Positions 32,806 through 42,572 of a stretch of DNA of 64,000 nucleotides are shown in pieces; position 1 is the first letter of the stretch, and each line of letters starts with the position of its first letter. Made by a program: the position numbers and the translations under genes. The notes below the pieces were generated by a model that saw only the letters and a list, made by a program, of their open reading frames with translations, was not told where the DNA came from and did no database searches. The DNA lies in NCBI GenBank assembly GCA_018266105.1, contig JAFEBA010000021.1, positions 58,299 to 122,298 of the forward strand, given 5' to 3'. This stretch comes from a bacterium. GTDB taxonomy: Bacteria > Vulcanimicrobiota > Xenobia > Xenobiales > JADMJV01.

Positions 32806-33455
32806 CCCCCGAAAAACACGCTCTGCTGGAGCAATATGTTCAACTTTTACTGCAAGAAGGGGACCGTCTGGGCCTGACCGCGTTTCGCACTCCTGAGCCG
32901 ATATGGAGCGAATTAATCACCGATTCGGCCTCGGCCGCCGAGAAATTGCCTCAGAACGGACAGATCGTGGACCTGGGCAGCGGGGGTGGTTGCCCCGGCA
33001 TTGTTCTGCAGGTGTTACGACCCGACACAAAATTTTTTCTACTCGAATCCAATGGGCGCAAAGCCGGCTTCTTGCGCCAGGTGGTGGAACAGTTAGGCCT
33101 GCCCTCGATGGTGGTTCAGGACCGCTCGGAAACGGTGGCTCATCAACCTCAATACCGCGCCCAGTTTGATATGGTCGTGGCCAAAGCCGTGGCCAGCCTG
33201 CCGGTGCTGGTGGAACTGGCCCTGCCGCTCCTCAAAGTCAAGGGCAAGCTCCTGGCCTATAAGGGGCCCCAGGCCCAACAAGAAGTGGACGAGGCGGCTG
33301 TGGCCCTCAAGGCCCTGCACGGCCGCACCCTGGCAATCGAGCCTTACCATCTGGCTGAGAAAAGCTACTGCCACGTTATTGTCGAAAAAACCTCGGGAAC
33401 ATCCAAGGATTATCCCAGGCGCCCGGGGATTCCCGCCAAACAACCCCTCAAGTAG
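32790..33455 (+). CDS. rsmG: 16S rRNA (guanine527-N7)-methyltransferase
   Basis: SAM-dependent methyltransferase for G527 of 16S rRNA, 221 residues. The SAM-binding motif IVDLGSGGGCPGIVLQV is near residue 60, and VVAKAVASLPVLVELALPLL near 130 is the family's second conserved region. The ATG is inside the mnmG end, in a different frame. It is followed convergently by the PilZ protein gene after 27 bp. In many bacteria parA-parB follow here; they do not in this window. Confidence 0.95.
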   Translation: MQHSLAPEKHALLEQYVQLLLQEGDRLGLTAFRTPEPIWSELITDSASAAEKLPQNGQIVDLGSGGGCPGIVLQVLRPDTKFFLLESNGRKAGFLRQVVEQLGLPSMVVQDRSETVAHQPQYRAQFDMVVAKAVASLPVLVELALPLLKVKGKLLAYKGPQAQQEVDEAAVALKALHGRTLAIEPYHLAEKSYCHVIVEKTSGTSKDYPRRPGIPAKQPLK

Positions 33456-33482
33456 TCAGGGCCAGGATATCCGGCCAAGACC

Positions 33483-36400
33483 CTAGACGGAACCGCCGGC
33501 TTTGAGCAGATCCACCACGTATTTGCCCAGCAACTTGGTCTGGGTGGTGGAAATTTCCGCGAACTTGGCGCTATGGGTCCAACCAATGCCACCCTCATCC
33601 AGTCGCGAGCTGATCACTTCGCAGTTGAGCTCTAACTTGGCGTGATTGCCCAGCGGACCCATGTGCAGTGTGAAGCGGGTGGTCGGGCTGAGAGGACGAT
33701 TGACGGCCAGCAGGGCGCCACCTAATCCGATATCGAGGGCCGTCCCAGGCGTGCGCTCCTTGGTCTTCAGATCGATTTCAATGGGCAGATTGGCTACGGC
33801 GCGGGTGTACTTGCGCTGGTTGAAGACCTTGGACTGCATGCCGATCTTGTTGAGAACCGTGATGACCCAGGACTTGCCCAAAACCTCAGGCGATTCTTCA
33901 AACTGGAGACCGATGTCGTATTTGCCCTCTTCATCTCGGCTGGCACGCATCCACACGATGCGGGCCGTGACCGGCTCGTTGACGCGAGCCTCGGGGAGAG
34001 GGTTGGAGACCTGGATCAACTGACCACGCTGGAAGCTACTTTGGGGCCCGCGCAGCTTTCCACCACCCAGTGAGATGTCCACCAGCTTGACGGTGACGGG
34101 GCGACCTTCCAGGTAAGCGCTGGTATCGAAATCGCAAGCCAGACGAACCAGTCGTCGGCGCTCCTGGGCACTGGCTCCACTCTCTTGCGAAGGCGCGGGA
34201 GGGGCTTCGACGGCCGCGGGCGGAGGAGCGGCCACCGCTTCCTGGGCGGCCACTTCCTCGATGACATCCTCGAGACTGGTTCCCTGAACCGGCTCGACCG
34301 TGGCTTCCGAGACAGCGCTTTGCAGTTCGGCCGAGGGCGCCACGGCGGGTTCTTCGTCCAGCCAGGAAGTCTCGACGCTGGCCGGACCGGCGAAAAAGTC
34401 TCCGCTGTCGATGCCCTCACTCGAGCCTCCCAGTAAGCCATCCTCCAACGAAGCGGGGCCGACCGTCTCGACCGCCAGAGGCTCGCTGGAGGCAAAGAGG
34501 TCGTCGTTCTGAACAGGTTCCAGACTGGGAGGACCGGCAAACAAATCCTCTTCAACGACAGCTTCCGTCACTGGCTCAACCGAGACAGGTTCTGTCACCG
34601 TCAAATCGGGACCTTCGAAAAGATCAGCGGGTCCGGACAACTCGGCCGGGCCATTCAGCTCGGACAGCTCATCTCCCGGCTCGGCCGGAGCCTCCTGAAC
34701 GGCGGGCTCCTCGATCACCTCTTCCAGCTCGGAAGGAGCCTCGTCGATAATGGGCTCTTCGATCACCTCTTCCAGCTCGGAGGGAGCCTCGTCGATGATG
34801 GGCTCTTCGATCAGCTCTTCCAGCTCGGCCGGAGCTTCGTCGATAACCGGCTCTTCGACCAGCTCTTCCGGCTCGGCCGGAGCTTCGTCGACAATAGGCT
34901 CTTCGATCAGCTCTTCAACCTCGGCCGGAGCTTCGTCGACAATAGGCTCTTCGATCGGCTCTTCAACCTCGGCCGGAGCTTCGTCGATAACCGGCTCCTC
35001 GATCACCTTTTCCAGCTCGGAGGGAGCTGCGTCGATGATGGGCTCTTCGACCTCGGCCAGAGCCTCGTCGATAACGGGCTCTTCGATCAGCTCTTCAATC
35101 TCGGAGGGAGCTTCATCGATGATGGGCTCTTCGATCAGCTCCTCAACCTCGGAGAGAGACGCGTCGATGACCGGCTCTTCAACCTCAGAGGGAGCATCCG
35201 GGACGATAGACTCTTCCACCGGATCCACCGGAGGATCCAGCAGACCCTCGGAATCGTAGTCGTAGTCGTAATCGGTTGTATCGACATCCTCGACTTCAAC
35301 TGGAGGACCAATCGCAATCGGCTCTTCAATCGTGACGGCAGGCTCGATGACAGATTCTGTCATCTCCACCTCGCCGGGCTCGAGTTCGTCTAAATCCAGG
35401 GCGTCAAAGTCTAGGTTATCCAGGTCGATCTCGGCCAGCGAACCCAGGTCGCCCGGTTCCTCATCCTCAACCTCAAAATCGATGGCGCTCAGGCCATAAT
35501 CATCGAGGTCATCCAGATCATCAAGCTCGATCTCTTCGGCTTCCGCCAGCTCAGCCACCGGCTGCTCGGCCAGAGCTTCTAGCTCATCATAATCCTCAGA
35601 AAGGTCGTCGACCGCATTCTCGACCGCTGGCGCCAGTTCCAGATCGTCTTCCAGTTCCAGATCAAGGTCATCCAGGAATGGTTCAGCCAGCTCATCGTCA
35701 ACCAGATCGGCTTCGGCCTCGTCCAGGCCAAGATCCAGCTCCTCCAGGGCCAGCAGTTCATTTTCGTCCAGATCCAGGTCGCCAAGGTCAAAATCCTCAA
35801 CCTCATCCAGAGCGAGATCGGCCACCTCAAGATCGCCGAGTTCGTCATCACCCAGATCCAGATCAAGCAGAGCATCATCCTGCAGCAGCAGTTCATCGTC
35901 CTCAGGAATAGCCGGCAGATCTTCGGCCGTCACCTCGAGAGGTTCCAGCATTCTCGGACGGGCACTGGCCCTGCGGGCCGCACCTTCCAACCAGGCCAGG
36001 CCGCCAGCCGGCTTGGGCTTGGCCGGGGCACTCTTAGGACTGGGATCGGGACGACCGAGCTGCAGGGGCTCGGGCTTGGGACGCGAGCGAGTGGGGGCTT
36101 TACGGGGACCATCCCCATCCAGGCGCAGCTCGGAGGCCGGCTGAGGTGTGCGGGTCTTTCGCTCTACCCGAACCGACATCCAGCTGGGGGTCTCGCTGGA
36201 CCTTGGCTGACTCTCTTTCAGACTCCGGCCGCCACTGCTCAGCTCAAATGAGGGAGCCTCCTGACTGCGGGAATAGTAGTAAGGGGAATCGTCCTCGTAA
36301 TCTTGGTCCCGGTAGTATCTGGCGCGGTCCCCCACCGGCACGTGGTCTTCTCGAGTAAACTCCTCGGAAGAGGGATGAAACTGAGCAAAATGCTGAGTAA

Positions 36401-36824
36401 TCCGGGTGCGGGGGTCGGTAATGCGTTCGAAGGACTCTTCAGTTTCGTAACGGCGCCGCCGCTCACTGTAAATCCCTGGAACTTCCACAGCGGCCGAGAT
36501 CTGGCCCAGCAGGCGAGCCCGCTCTTGTTCGGCCTCCCAAACCAGTTGCTCGGTGAGTTTGACCGAACGGCCTTCCTGGCGTCGCACTTCAAGCTCGTCT
36601 TTGAGACTGCGCAGGATGTTCTCGACGTCGGCCAGACTCTCGCGCAGATTCTGCAGCCGCAGCAACGCCAGACGGTCGGCTGCATAGTTAACCATCTCCT
36701 GCAGTCCGCTGGTCTCGCGACTGCGCCGTGCCAAAGGCGGCAAGCCAGGATCAACCGCTCCCTCAAATGAGGAAGCAGCCTGCCGCAGCCTGCCCGGTAG
36801 GTTTGATCCTTGATACTCCGCCAT
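33483..36824 (-). CDS. Large acidic repeat protein with helical N-module and two PilZ domains
   Basis: About 1113 residues. Layout: (1) helical module at roughly 40-112 (LQEMVNYAADRLALLRLQNL onward), 35 of 73 residues identical to a module in the next gene; (2) Arg/Pro-rich linker to about 300; (3) highly acidic Asp/Leu/Glu region; (4) eleven 16-residue repeats of the EEPIIDEAPSELEELI type; (5) PilZ 1 near 890-990 with RRLVR and DISLGGG; (6) PilZ 2 near 1000-1113 with RKYTR and DIGLGG. PilZ domains usually bind cyclic di-GMP through RxxxR and D/NxSxxG; PilZ 1 fits, PilZ 2 has Gly for Ser. The ATG at 36824 was chosen because the earlier one at 36863 lies within a terminator. No membrane segment. 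It could be a c-di-GMP-responsive scaffold; function unknown. Confidence 0.85.
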   Translation of the reverse strand: MAEYQGSNLPGRLRQAASSFEGAVDPGLPPLARRSRETSGLQEMVNYAADRLALLRLQNLRESLADVENILRSLKDELEVRRQEGRSVKLTEQLVWEAEQERARLLGQISAAVEVPGIYSERRRRYETEESFERITDPRTRITQHFAQFHPSSEEFTREDHVPVGDRARYYRDQDYEDDSPYYYSRSQEAPSFELSSGGRSLKESQPRSSETPSWMSVRVERKTRTPQPASELRLDGDGPRKAPTRSRPKPEPLQLGRPDPSPKSAPAKPKPAGGLAWLEGAARRASARPRMLEPLEVTAEDLPAIPEDDELLLQDDALLDLDLGDDELGDLEVADLALDEVEDFDLGDLDLDENELLALEELDLGLDEAEADLVDDELAEPFLDDLDLELEDDLELAPAVENAVDDLSEDYDELEALAEQPVAELAEAEEIELDDLDDLDDYGLSAIDFEVEDEEPGDLGSLAEIDLDNLDFDALDLDELEPGEVEMTESVIEPAVTIEEPIAIGPPVEVEDVDTTDYDYDYDSEGLLDPPVDPVEESIVPDAPSEVEEPVIDASLSEVEELIEEPIIDEAPSEIEELIEEPVIDEALAEVEEPIIDAAPSELEKVIEEPVIDEAPAEVEEPIEEPIVDEAPAEVEELIEEPIVDEAPAEPEELVEEPVIDEAPAELEELIEEPIIDEAPSELEEVIEEPIIDEAPSELEEVIEEPAVQEAPAEPGDELSELNGPAELSGPADLFEGPDLTVTEPVSVEPVTEAVVEEDLFAGPPSLEPVQNDDLFASSEPLAVETVGPASLEDGLLGGSSEGIDSGDFFAGPASVETSWLDEEPAVAPSAELQSAVSEATVEPVQGTSLEDVIEEVAAQEAVAAPPPAAVEAPPAPSQESGASAQERRRLVRLACDFDTSAYLEGRPVTVKLVDISLGGGKLRGPQSSFQRGQLIQVSNPLPEARVNEPVTARIVWMRASRDEEGKYDIGLQFEESPEVLGKSWVITVLNKIGMQSKVFNQRKYTRAVANLPIEIDLKTKERTPGTALDIGLGGALLAVNRPLSPTTRFTLHMGPLGNHAKLELNCEVISSRLDEGGIGWTHSAKFAEISTTQTKLLGKYVVDLLKAGGSV
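34665..35180 (-). repeat. Eleven tandem coding repeats, ten of 48 bp and one of 36 bp
   Basis: Unit boundaries (each beginning with the Glu-Glu-Pro codons on the minus strand) fall at 34712, 34760, 34808, 34856, 34904, 34952, 35000, 35048, 35084, 35132 and 35180, so spacing is exactly 48 bp with one 36-bp unit. Two units encode the identical peptide EEPIIDEAPSELEEVI. A further degenerate 12-residue unit (EESIVPDAPSEV) lies beyond 35180. The array is in frame and must keep multiples of three, as expected for protein-level repeat expansion. Confidence 0.9.
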
Positions 36825-36850
36825 ACGAGTTTTGCGGCACGCTACGCCAT

Positions 36851-36879
36851 AAAAAGCAAACACCCTGGTGTTTCCAGGG
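36851..36879 (-). terminator. Intrinsic terminator upstream of the PilZ repeat gene
   Basis: On the minus strand CCCTGG (36879-36874) pairs with CCAGGG (36868-36863) with a 5-base loop, followed by TGTTTGCTTTTT. It ends the upstream module gene's transcript and lies before the PilZ protein's ATG at 36824. Confidence 0.6.
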
Positions 36880-36963
36880 GGTTTACGCTACCGCCGATAT
36901 GTGACTCCAGTTCCCTTGGTCCGAACGTCCGAGATCACTGCCCCGGACTCTATAACAAAACCT

Positions 36964-37605
36964 TTAGGCCGAATCCAGGTCGCTAAATTCGTTGACCACC
37001 TCACGAACTTTCCTGGGCTTGGCCGCCTCACGGTCACGGCGTGGAGGGACTTCTCGGGAGACCTGTTCAGCCCTGCGTGCGGGCCGCTCGCCGCTGTAAA
37101 AACGCTCGGCGCTCCCCCAGCCGCGGCTCCGCTCGCGACTCCGACGGCTTTCTTCCTCAGCCCGCACGGCCGCGTCAATAATGTGATGCAGGCGCACGCG
37201 CTCGGACTCCGCCAGGCGAATAAAGTTCTGAATCAGGCCGAGGGGACGTCCTTCTTCGGTGCGCCGCGTCTCATCATCGCGCAGGCCGCGCACGATGGCC
37301 TCCACGTCTTCCAGCGCCTCTTGTAGAGCTTCTAAACGGAGTGTGGCCAGTCGGTCCTGGGCCAAACCCAGCAACTCTTCAAGCCGACTCTCTTCCTCCA
37401 CGCGGGCGTGGTAGGAATTGTTATTCTCCGCTTCGAGAAACAGCTCTTCCAACGCCTCGGCTTCAGACCTCAGGCGGGACGCTAGTTCGAAGGAGGACTC
37501 ACGCATTCCCTCGCTACCTTTCAACCTTTCCATCAGGGCACCCACAGCCTTAGTTGGCGCGGGTGTCCGGCTATGATACGATGGCCCCTTGGAGGAACCT
37601 TCCAT
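36964..37605 (-). CDS. Helical-module protein, paralogue of the PilZ protein N-domain
   Basis: 213-residue hydrophilic protein with no recognised family. Residues about 75-147 (LEELLGLAQDRLATLRLEAL onward) align without gaps to residues 40-112 of the adjacent PilZ repeat protein with 35 of 73 identities, and heptad-like spacing suggests a coiled coil or helical bundle. The C-terminal 60 residues are Arg/Glu-rich and look disordered. It is upstream on the same strand, with a terminator between the two genes. Alternative ATGs at 37533 and 37506 would remove a Ser/Pro-rich N-terminus. The pair may form a complex or compete for a partner; that is inference. Confidence 0.72.
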   Translation of the reverse strand: MEGSSKGPSYHSRTPAPTKAVGALMERLKGSEGMRESSFELASRLRSEAEALEELFLEAENNNSYHARVEEESRLEELLGLAQDRLATLRLEALQEALEDVEAIVRGLRDDETRRTEEGRPLGLIQNFIRLAESERVRLHHIIDAAVRAEEESRRSRERSRGWGSAERFYSGERPARRAEQVSREVPPRRDREAAKPRKVREVVNEFSDLDSA

Positions 37606-37655
37606 TTAGAACAAAATTTCGTGTTCGCCATTACTGACAGAACTGGAAAGAAGCA

Positions 37656-37922
37656 ATGTCCAATCCAAAAATCGAAATCTATACCTGGCAGACCTGCCCT
37701 TACTGCCGCAGAGCGAAAGCCCTGCTGGACTCCAAAGCAGCGGCCTATCAAGAAATCTCCGTCGATGGTGACGAAGCAGCCCGCGACGCGATGGCCTTAC
37801 GCACAGGCGGCAAGCGCTCGGTGCCACAGATCTTCATCAACGGCCAGCACATTGGCGGATGCGACGACTTGCACGCGCTGGATGCCAAAGGTGGGCTGGA
37901 TCCGCTCCTGAAGGGCAACTAA
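37656..37922 (+). CDS. grxC: Glutaredoxin (GrxC type)
   Basis: 88-residue dithiol glutaredoxin for glutathione-linked reduction of disulfides. The active site CPYC lies near residue 14 (YTWQTCPYCRRAKALL) and KRSVPQIFINGQHIGGCDDL supplies the cis-Pro and the glutathione-binding GG-C-D. GAAAGAAG precedes the ATG. The next gene starts at the base after its stop codon. With two GST genes in the window, this suggests a glutathione or similar thiol pool. Confidence 0.92.
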   Translation: MSNPKIEIYTWQTCPYCRRAKALLDSKAAAYQEISVDGDEAARDAMALRTGGKRSVPQIFINGQHIGGCDDLHALDAKGGLDPLLKGN

Positions 37923-38348
37923 GTGACAGGCGCCACGGTCTTTTTCCTGATCGTTCTGGCCATGGCGCCTGTGCTTGGTATGCTCCTGGCCTATGCTCAC
38001 TGCTACCATCAACGCCTTCAGGGCGTATCCGGCCAAAAGCTAGAGGGCCTGCTCATTCAATGGGGATTTTTGACTTCGTTCGCACTGGGGGTCCTGATCT
38101 TCTGGTTTTGGCCTGAGGGCGCCGCCAGTTGGACCCAAATGCCCATGTTCAAATGGTTCTGTAAGGCAACTTTGATCGACCCCCCTCAAGCTGACGCCAA
38201 CTACCAGGCCACCAAAGCCATGGTGTCCCTGGTGGTCGGCGGGCTGTGCGGACTGATTGCTCGCCTCAACGCCTTTCGCCTGACTCGCAGACTGGTGCGA
38301 GAAGTTCCTCGCTATTATCGGGCTGAGGACTCCGTAGGTAAGCGCTAA
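37923..38348 (+). CDS. Small integral membrane protein of unknown function
   Basis: 141-residue protein, unrecognised. Three hydrophobic segments are visible: VFFLIVLAMAPVLGMLLAYA near 6-25, WGFLTSFALGVLIFWFW near 47-63, and AMVSLVVGGLCGLIARL near 98-114; the C-terminal tail is Arg-rich and probably cytosolic. The GTG start immediately follows the grxC stop codon, so the two are likely cotranslated; dnaX starts 21 bp later. A conserved-operon membrane protein, but no function can be read. Confidence 0.75.
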   Translation: MTGATVFFLIVLAMAPVLGMLLAYAHCYHQRLQGVSGQKLEGLLIQWGFLTSFALGVLIFWFWPEGAASWTQMPMFKWFCKATLIDPPQADANYQATKAMVSLVVGGLCGLIARLNAFRLTRRLVREVPRYYRAEDSVGKR

Positions 38349-38369
38349 GCCCAAGCGAAGAGGAAATCT

Positions 38370-40169
<1,800 letters not shown>

Positions 40170-40182
40170 GAGCAGAGAGCCA

Positions 40183-40566
40183 ATGAGCGATACCCCGAAA
40201 ATCTTAGTGGTGGACGACGATGAGCACATTCTTCGCTCTCTGAGTCAGTATTTGGAGCTGGAAGACTTCAACGTGGTCAGCGCCTCGAGCGGACCTGAGG
40301 CACTGACCCTGTTCCAACAGGAAAAGCCAGATCTGCTGGTGCTGGACGTGATGATGCCCGGCATGGACGGCTTCCAAGTGTTGGAAAAGCTCCGCAACGA
40401 CCCTGAAACCGCCAGCGTGCCTGTGCTCATGCTGACGGCCCGCGACCAGCACAACGATATTTTGAAAGGCTACCAGATGGGAGCCACCTCCTACCTGGTG
40501 AAGCCCTTTAACCTGGACGAATTGGTGGAAGCCATTCGCGAAGTCTTCGCCAGCAAGCCCGGCTAG
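40183..40566 (+). CDS. Stand-alone response regulator receiver domain
   Basis: Single-domain receiver of 127 residues with no output domain. Signature residues: ILVVDDDEHILRS, phosphoacceptor Asp in LLVLDVMMPGMDGFQ near residue 55, switch Thr in LMLTARDQ near 85, and Lys in YLVKPFNLDEL near 107. The ATG at 40183 follows AGGAG; the longer in-frame extension to 40054 overlaps dnaX. It sits between dnaX and ybaB, where a receiver is unusual, and may share their transcript. Its partner kinase is not identifiable. Confidence 0.92.
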   Translation: MSDTPKILVVDDDEHILRSLSQYLELEDFNVVSASSGPEALTLFQQEKPDLLVLDVMMPGMDGFQVLEKLRNDPETASVPVLMLTARDQHNDILKGYQMGATSYLVKPFNLDELVEAIREVFASKPG

Positions 40567-40604
40567 AGCCCCCCGACCCCGCCAACTAATAGCTAGGAGT
40601 TCAT

Positions 40605-40925
40605 ATGCAACGTGAATTGATGCGCAAAATGCAAAAAATGCAGGAGAAGCTGACTTCTTCGATGGGGCAGATCCAGGAAGAACTGGAAAACGTCACCGTT
40701 GAAGGTACGGCTGGCCAGGGCATGGTCAAGGCCACCGTCAACGGCCATGGCATGCTGATGTCGATCAAAATCGACCCTAAAGCCGTCGACCCAGAAGATG
40801 TCGACATGCTCGAAGATCTGGTTCTGACGGCCGTCAAAGACGCCATCGAAAAGTCCAAGTCCCTCTCTGGTGACAAGATGTCCAAACTGACGCAGGGACT
40901 GCCGATTCCACCCGGATTCTTCTAA
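40605..40925 (+). CDS. ybaB: YbaB/EbfC family nucleoid-associated protein
   Basis: DNA-binding nucleoid protein of 106 residues, forming homodimers. The start MQRELMRKMQKMQEKLTSSM is a Met/Lys-rich helix, followed by the beta region VEGTAGQGMVKATVNGHGML and the C-terminal helix LEDLVLTAVKDAIEKS. AGGAG lies 6 bp upstream. Its stop is 7 bp before the recR start, as expected for the dnaX-ybaB-recR group. Confidence 0.95.
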   Translation: MQRELMRKMQKMQEKLTSSMGQIQEELENVTVEGTAGQGMVKATVNGHGMLMSIKIDPKAVDPEDVDMLEDLVLTAVKDAIEKSKSLSGDKMSKLTQGLPIPPGFF

Positions 40926-40932
40926 GCTCAAA

Positions 40933-41547
40933 TTGGATTACCCCGAAGCCCTGGAAGAACTGGTCGAGTCGCTTCAGCAGCTGCCGACCATCGGACCTAA
41001 ATCCGCCCAACGCCTGGCCTTCTGGCTGCTGGAATCCCCAGAGCCGAAGGCTTTGCGTTTATCTGAGGCCATCCGCAGCGCCCGCCGCGATATTCGCCCC
41101 TGCTGCCGCTGCTTTAACTACTCTGATCGGGATGTCTGCGCCATCTGCGCCGACTCCAACCGCAGAGCAGACCTGCTTTGCGTGGTGGTCCAGCCCAAAG
41201 ACATCGTGGCCCTGGAGAGAACTCGGGAATACCGCGGTCGCTACCATGTCCTGGGTGGGCTGCTGTCCCCCCTGGACGGCATCGGTCCCGGTCAGGTGCG
41301 CATACAGGAGCTGGTCGATCGGGTCCGTCAGGAGGGAATTCAGGAAGTGATTCTGGCTCTGGACACCACCGTGGGTGGCGAAGCCACCTGCCTCTACCTG
41401 TCGCGCCAGCTCGGCGAGCAAACCAGCGTGACCAGACTGGCACAGGGTCTTCCGGCCGGCGGCAATCTGGATTATACCGACGAAGTCACACTGGGGCGGG
41501 CCTTTCGTGGCCGCCGCCGGGTGGAAGATCTCAGTCAACAAGGATAA
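40933..41547 (+). CDS. recR: Recombination mediator RecR
   Basis: RecFOR-pathway protein of 204 residues. The helix-hairpin-helix QQLPTIGPKSAQRLAFWLL is near residue 16, the zinc finger CCRCFNYSDRDVCAICAD near 55, and the Toprim-like region LLCVVVQPKDIVALERTREY near 83, with the C-terminal Walker-B-like RLAQGLPAGGNLDYTDEVTL. The start is a TTG with no clear Shine-Dalgarno, but family N-termini align exactly here. Seven bases follow ybaB. Confidence 0.95.
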   Translation: MDYPEALEELVESLQQLPTIGPKSAQRLAFWLLESPEPKALRLSEAIRSARRDIRPCCRCFNYSDRDVCAICADSNRRADLLCVVVQPKDIVALERTREYRGRYHVLGGLLSPLDGIGPGQVRIQELVDRVRQEGIQEVILALDTTVGGEATCLYLSRQLGEQTSVTRLAQGLPAGGNLDYTDEVTLGRAFRGRRRVEDLSQQG

Positions 41548-41558
41548 GGCGGGCCTGT

Positions 41559-42572
41559 ATGCGCATTTTTGTCACGGGAGCAACCGGATTTGTCGGCCGC
41601 GAGGTGGTTCGCCACCTGCAACAAGCCGGCCACGACGTCTTCGCGCTGTGCCGAAACCCCGACGATCTCTACGTCAGCGGCGTGCAAAAAGTGCGTGGAG
41701 ATATCCTGGAACCCCACAGCTTCGAACCTCAATTGCGCGAGGCGGAAGCCTGTGTGCACTGCATCGGCATCCTGCGGGCTTTTCCAGACAAAGGCGTCAC
41801 CTTTGAAAAAATGCACTATCAGGCCACCCTCAACCTGGTACGAGCCTGCGGTAAAGTCGGGGTGCAACGCTACATCCACATCAGCGCCAACGGGGTCGAG
41901 AAGAACCCCACCACCGAATATATGAGGTCCAAGGCCAAGTCGGAGCAGGCGGTACGCAGCTCCAGCCTGGACTGGACGATTTTGCGACCTTCGGTGGTCT
42001 ATGGCGGCAATCCCAATCGGGAAAATTTCGTCAAAATGCTGCAGGACAATCTGTCCAAGGCCCCCATCTTCCCCTACTTTGGCAAAGGCGAATATCGTCT
42101 GGCCCCGGTTTCAACCTGGGAACTGGCCGAGACGGTCAGGCGCTGCCTGGAAAACAAGGAAACGGTCGGCAAAGCCATCCACGTCGGGGGCGAGGAAGTC
42201 TATACTTACAAAGCCCTGCTGCGCTTGCTGTGCGAGGCGGGCAAATTCAAAACCAGCCTGTTCTCTCTGCCGCCTGTGCTGATGAGTACGGCGGCGGGTC
42301 TTCTAGGCGGCTTCAAATGGTTTCCGCTCACCAACGATATGCTCAAAATGCTGATGGCAGGCAATGATATCCCCCCCAATGCGCTGACTCAAAAAACCCT
42401 GGAAGTCCCCAGCGTCAGTTTTCGTGGCTGGCTTCAACACGGCCTGATCGAGCCGGCGGGGGCGCCCGCCCTCACCGAAACAGCCGAACCCCGGGTCACC
42501 ACCCAGCTCCAACCCGACGACGCTCCCGCGGTCAACACCACCAAACCTCTCAGCCCGGACGACGCCCCTTAG
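41559..42572 (+). CDS. NAD(P)-binding protein, NDUFA9/SDR-like
   Basis: Atypical short-chain dehydrogenase-like protein of 337 residues. The Rossmann start is MRIFVTGATGFVGREVVRHL with TGxxGxxG, then HISANGVEKNPTTEYMRSKA, and WTILRPSVVYGG near residue 140, closely resembling the NDUFA9-like group linked to respiratory complex I in some organisms; the YxxxK catalytic pair is altered to Y-M-R-S-K. The C-terminal 35 residues are Pro/Asp/Thr-rich and disordered. It follows recR by 11 bp. Complex I genes in this window (1.5-6.1 kb) are far away, so a link is speculative. Confidence 0.8.
   Translation: MRIFVTGATGFVGREVVRHLQQAGHDVFALCRNPDDLYVSGVQKVRGDILEPHSFEPQLREAEACVHCIGILRAFPDKGVTFEKMHYQATLNLVRACGKVGVQRYIHISANGVEKNPTTEYMRSKAKSEQAVRSSSLDWTILRPSVVYGGNPNRENFVKMLQDNLSKAPIFPYFGKGEYRLAPVSTWELAETVRRCLENKETVGKAIHVGGEEVYTYKALLRLLCEAGKFKTSLFSLPPVLMSTAAGLLGGFKWFPLTNDMLKMLMAGNDIPPNALTQKTLEVPSVSFRGWLQHGLIEPAGAPALTETAEPRVTTQLQPDDAPAVNTTKPLSPDDAP

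Noticed and set aside
34665..35180. Regular 48-bp repeats considered as a CRISPR-like array
   Set aside because: No unique spacers; units are contiguous, in frame and differ by substitutions expected of protein repeats.
34750..35259. Ser/Gly-rich plus-strand ORF resembling a repeat surface protein
   Set aside because: It is the complement of the 48-bp coding repeats of the acidic PilZ protein; the minus frame continues into recognisable PilZ domains.
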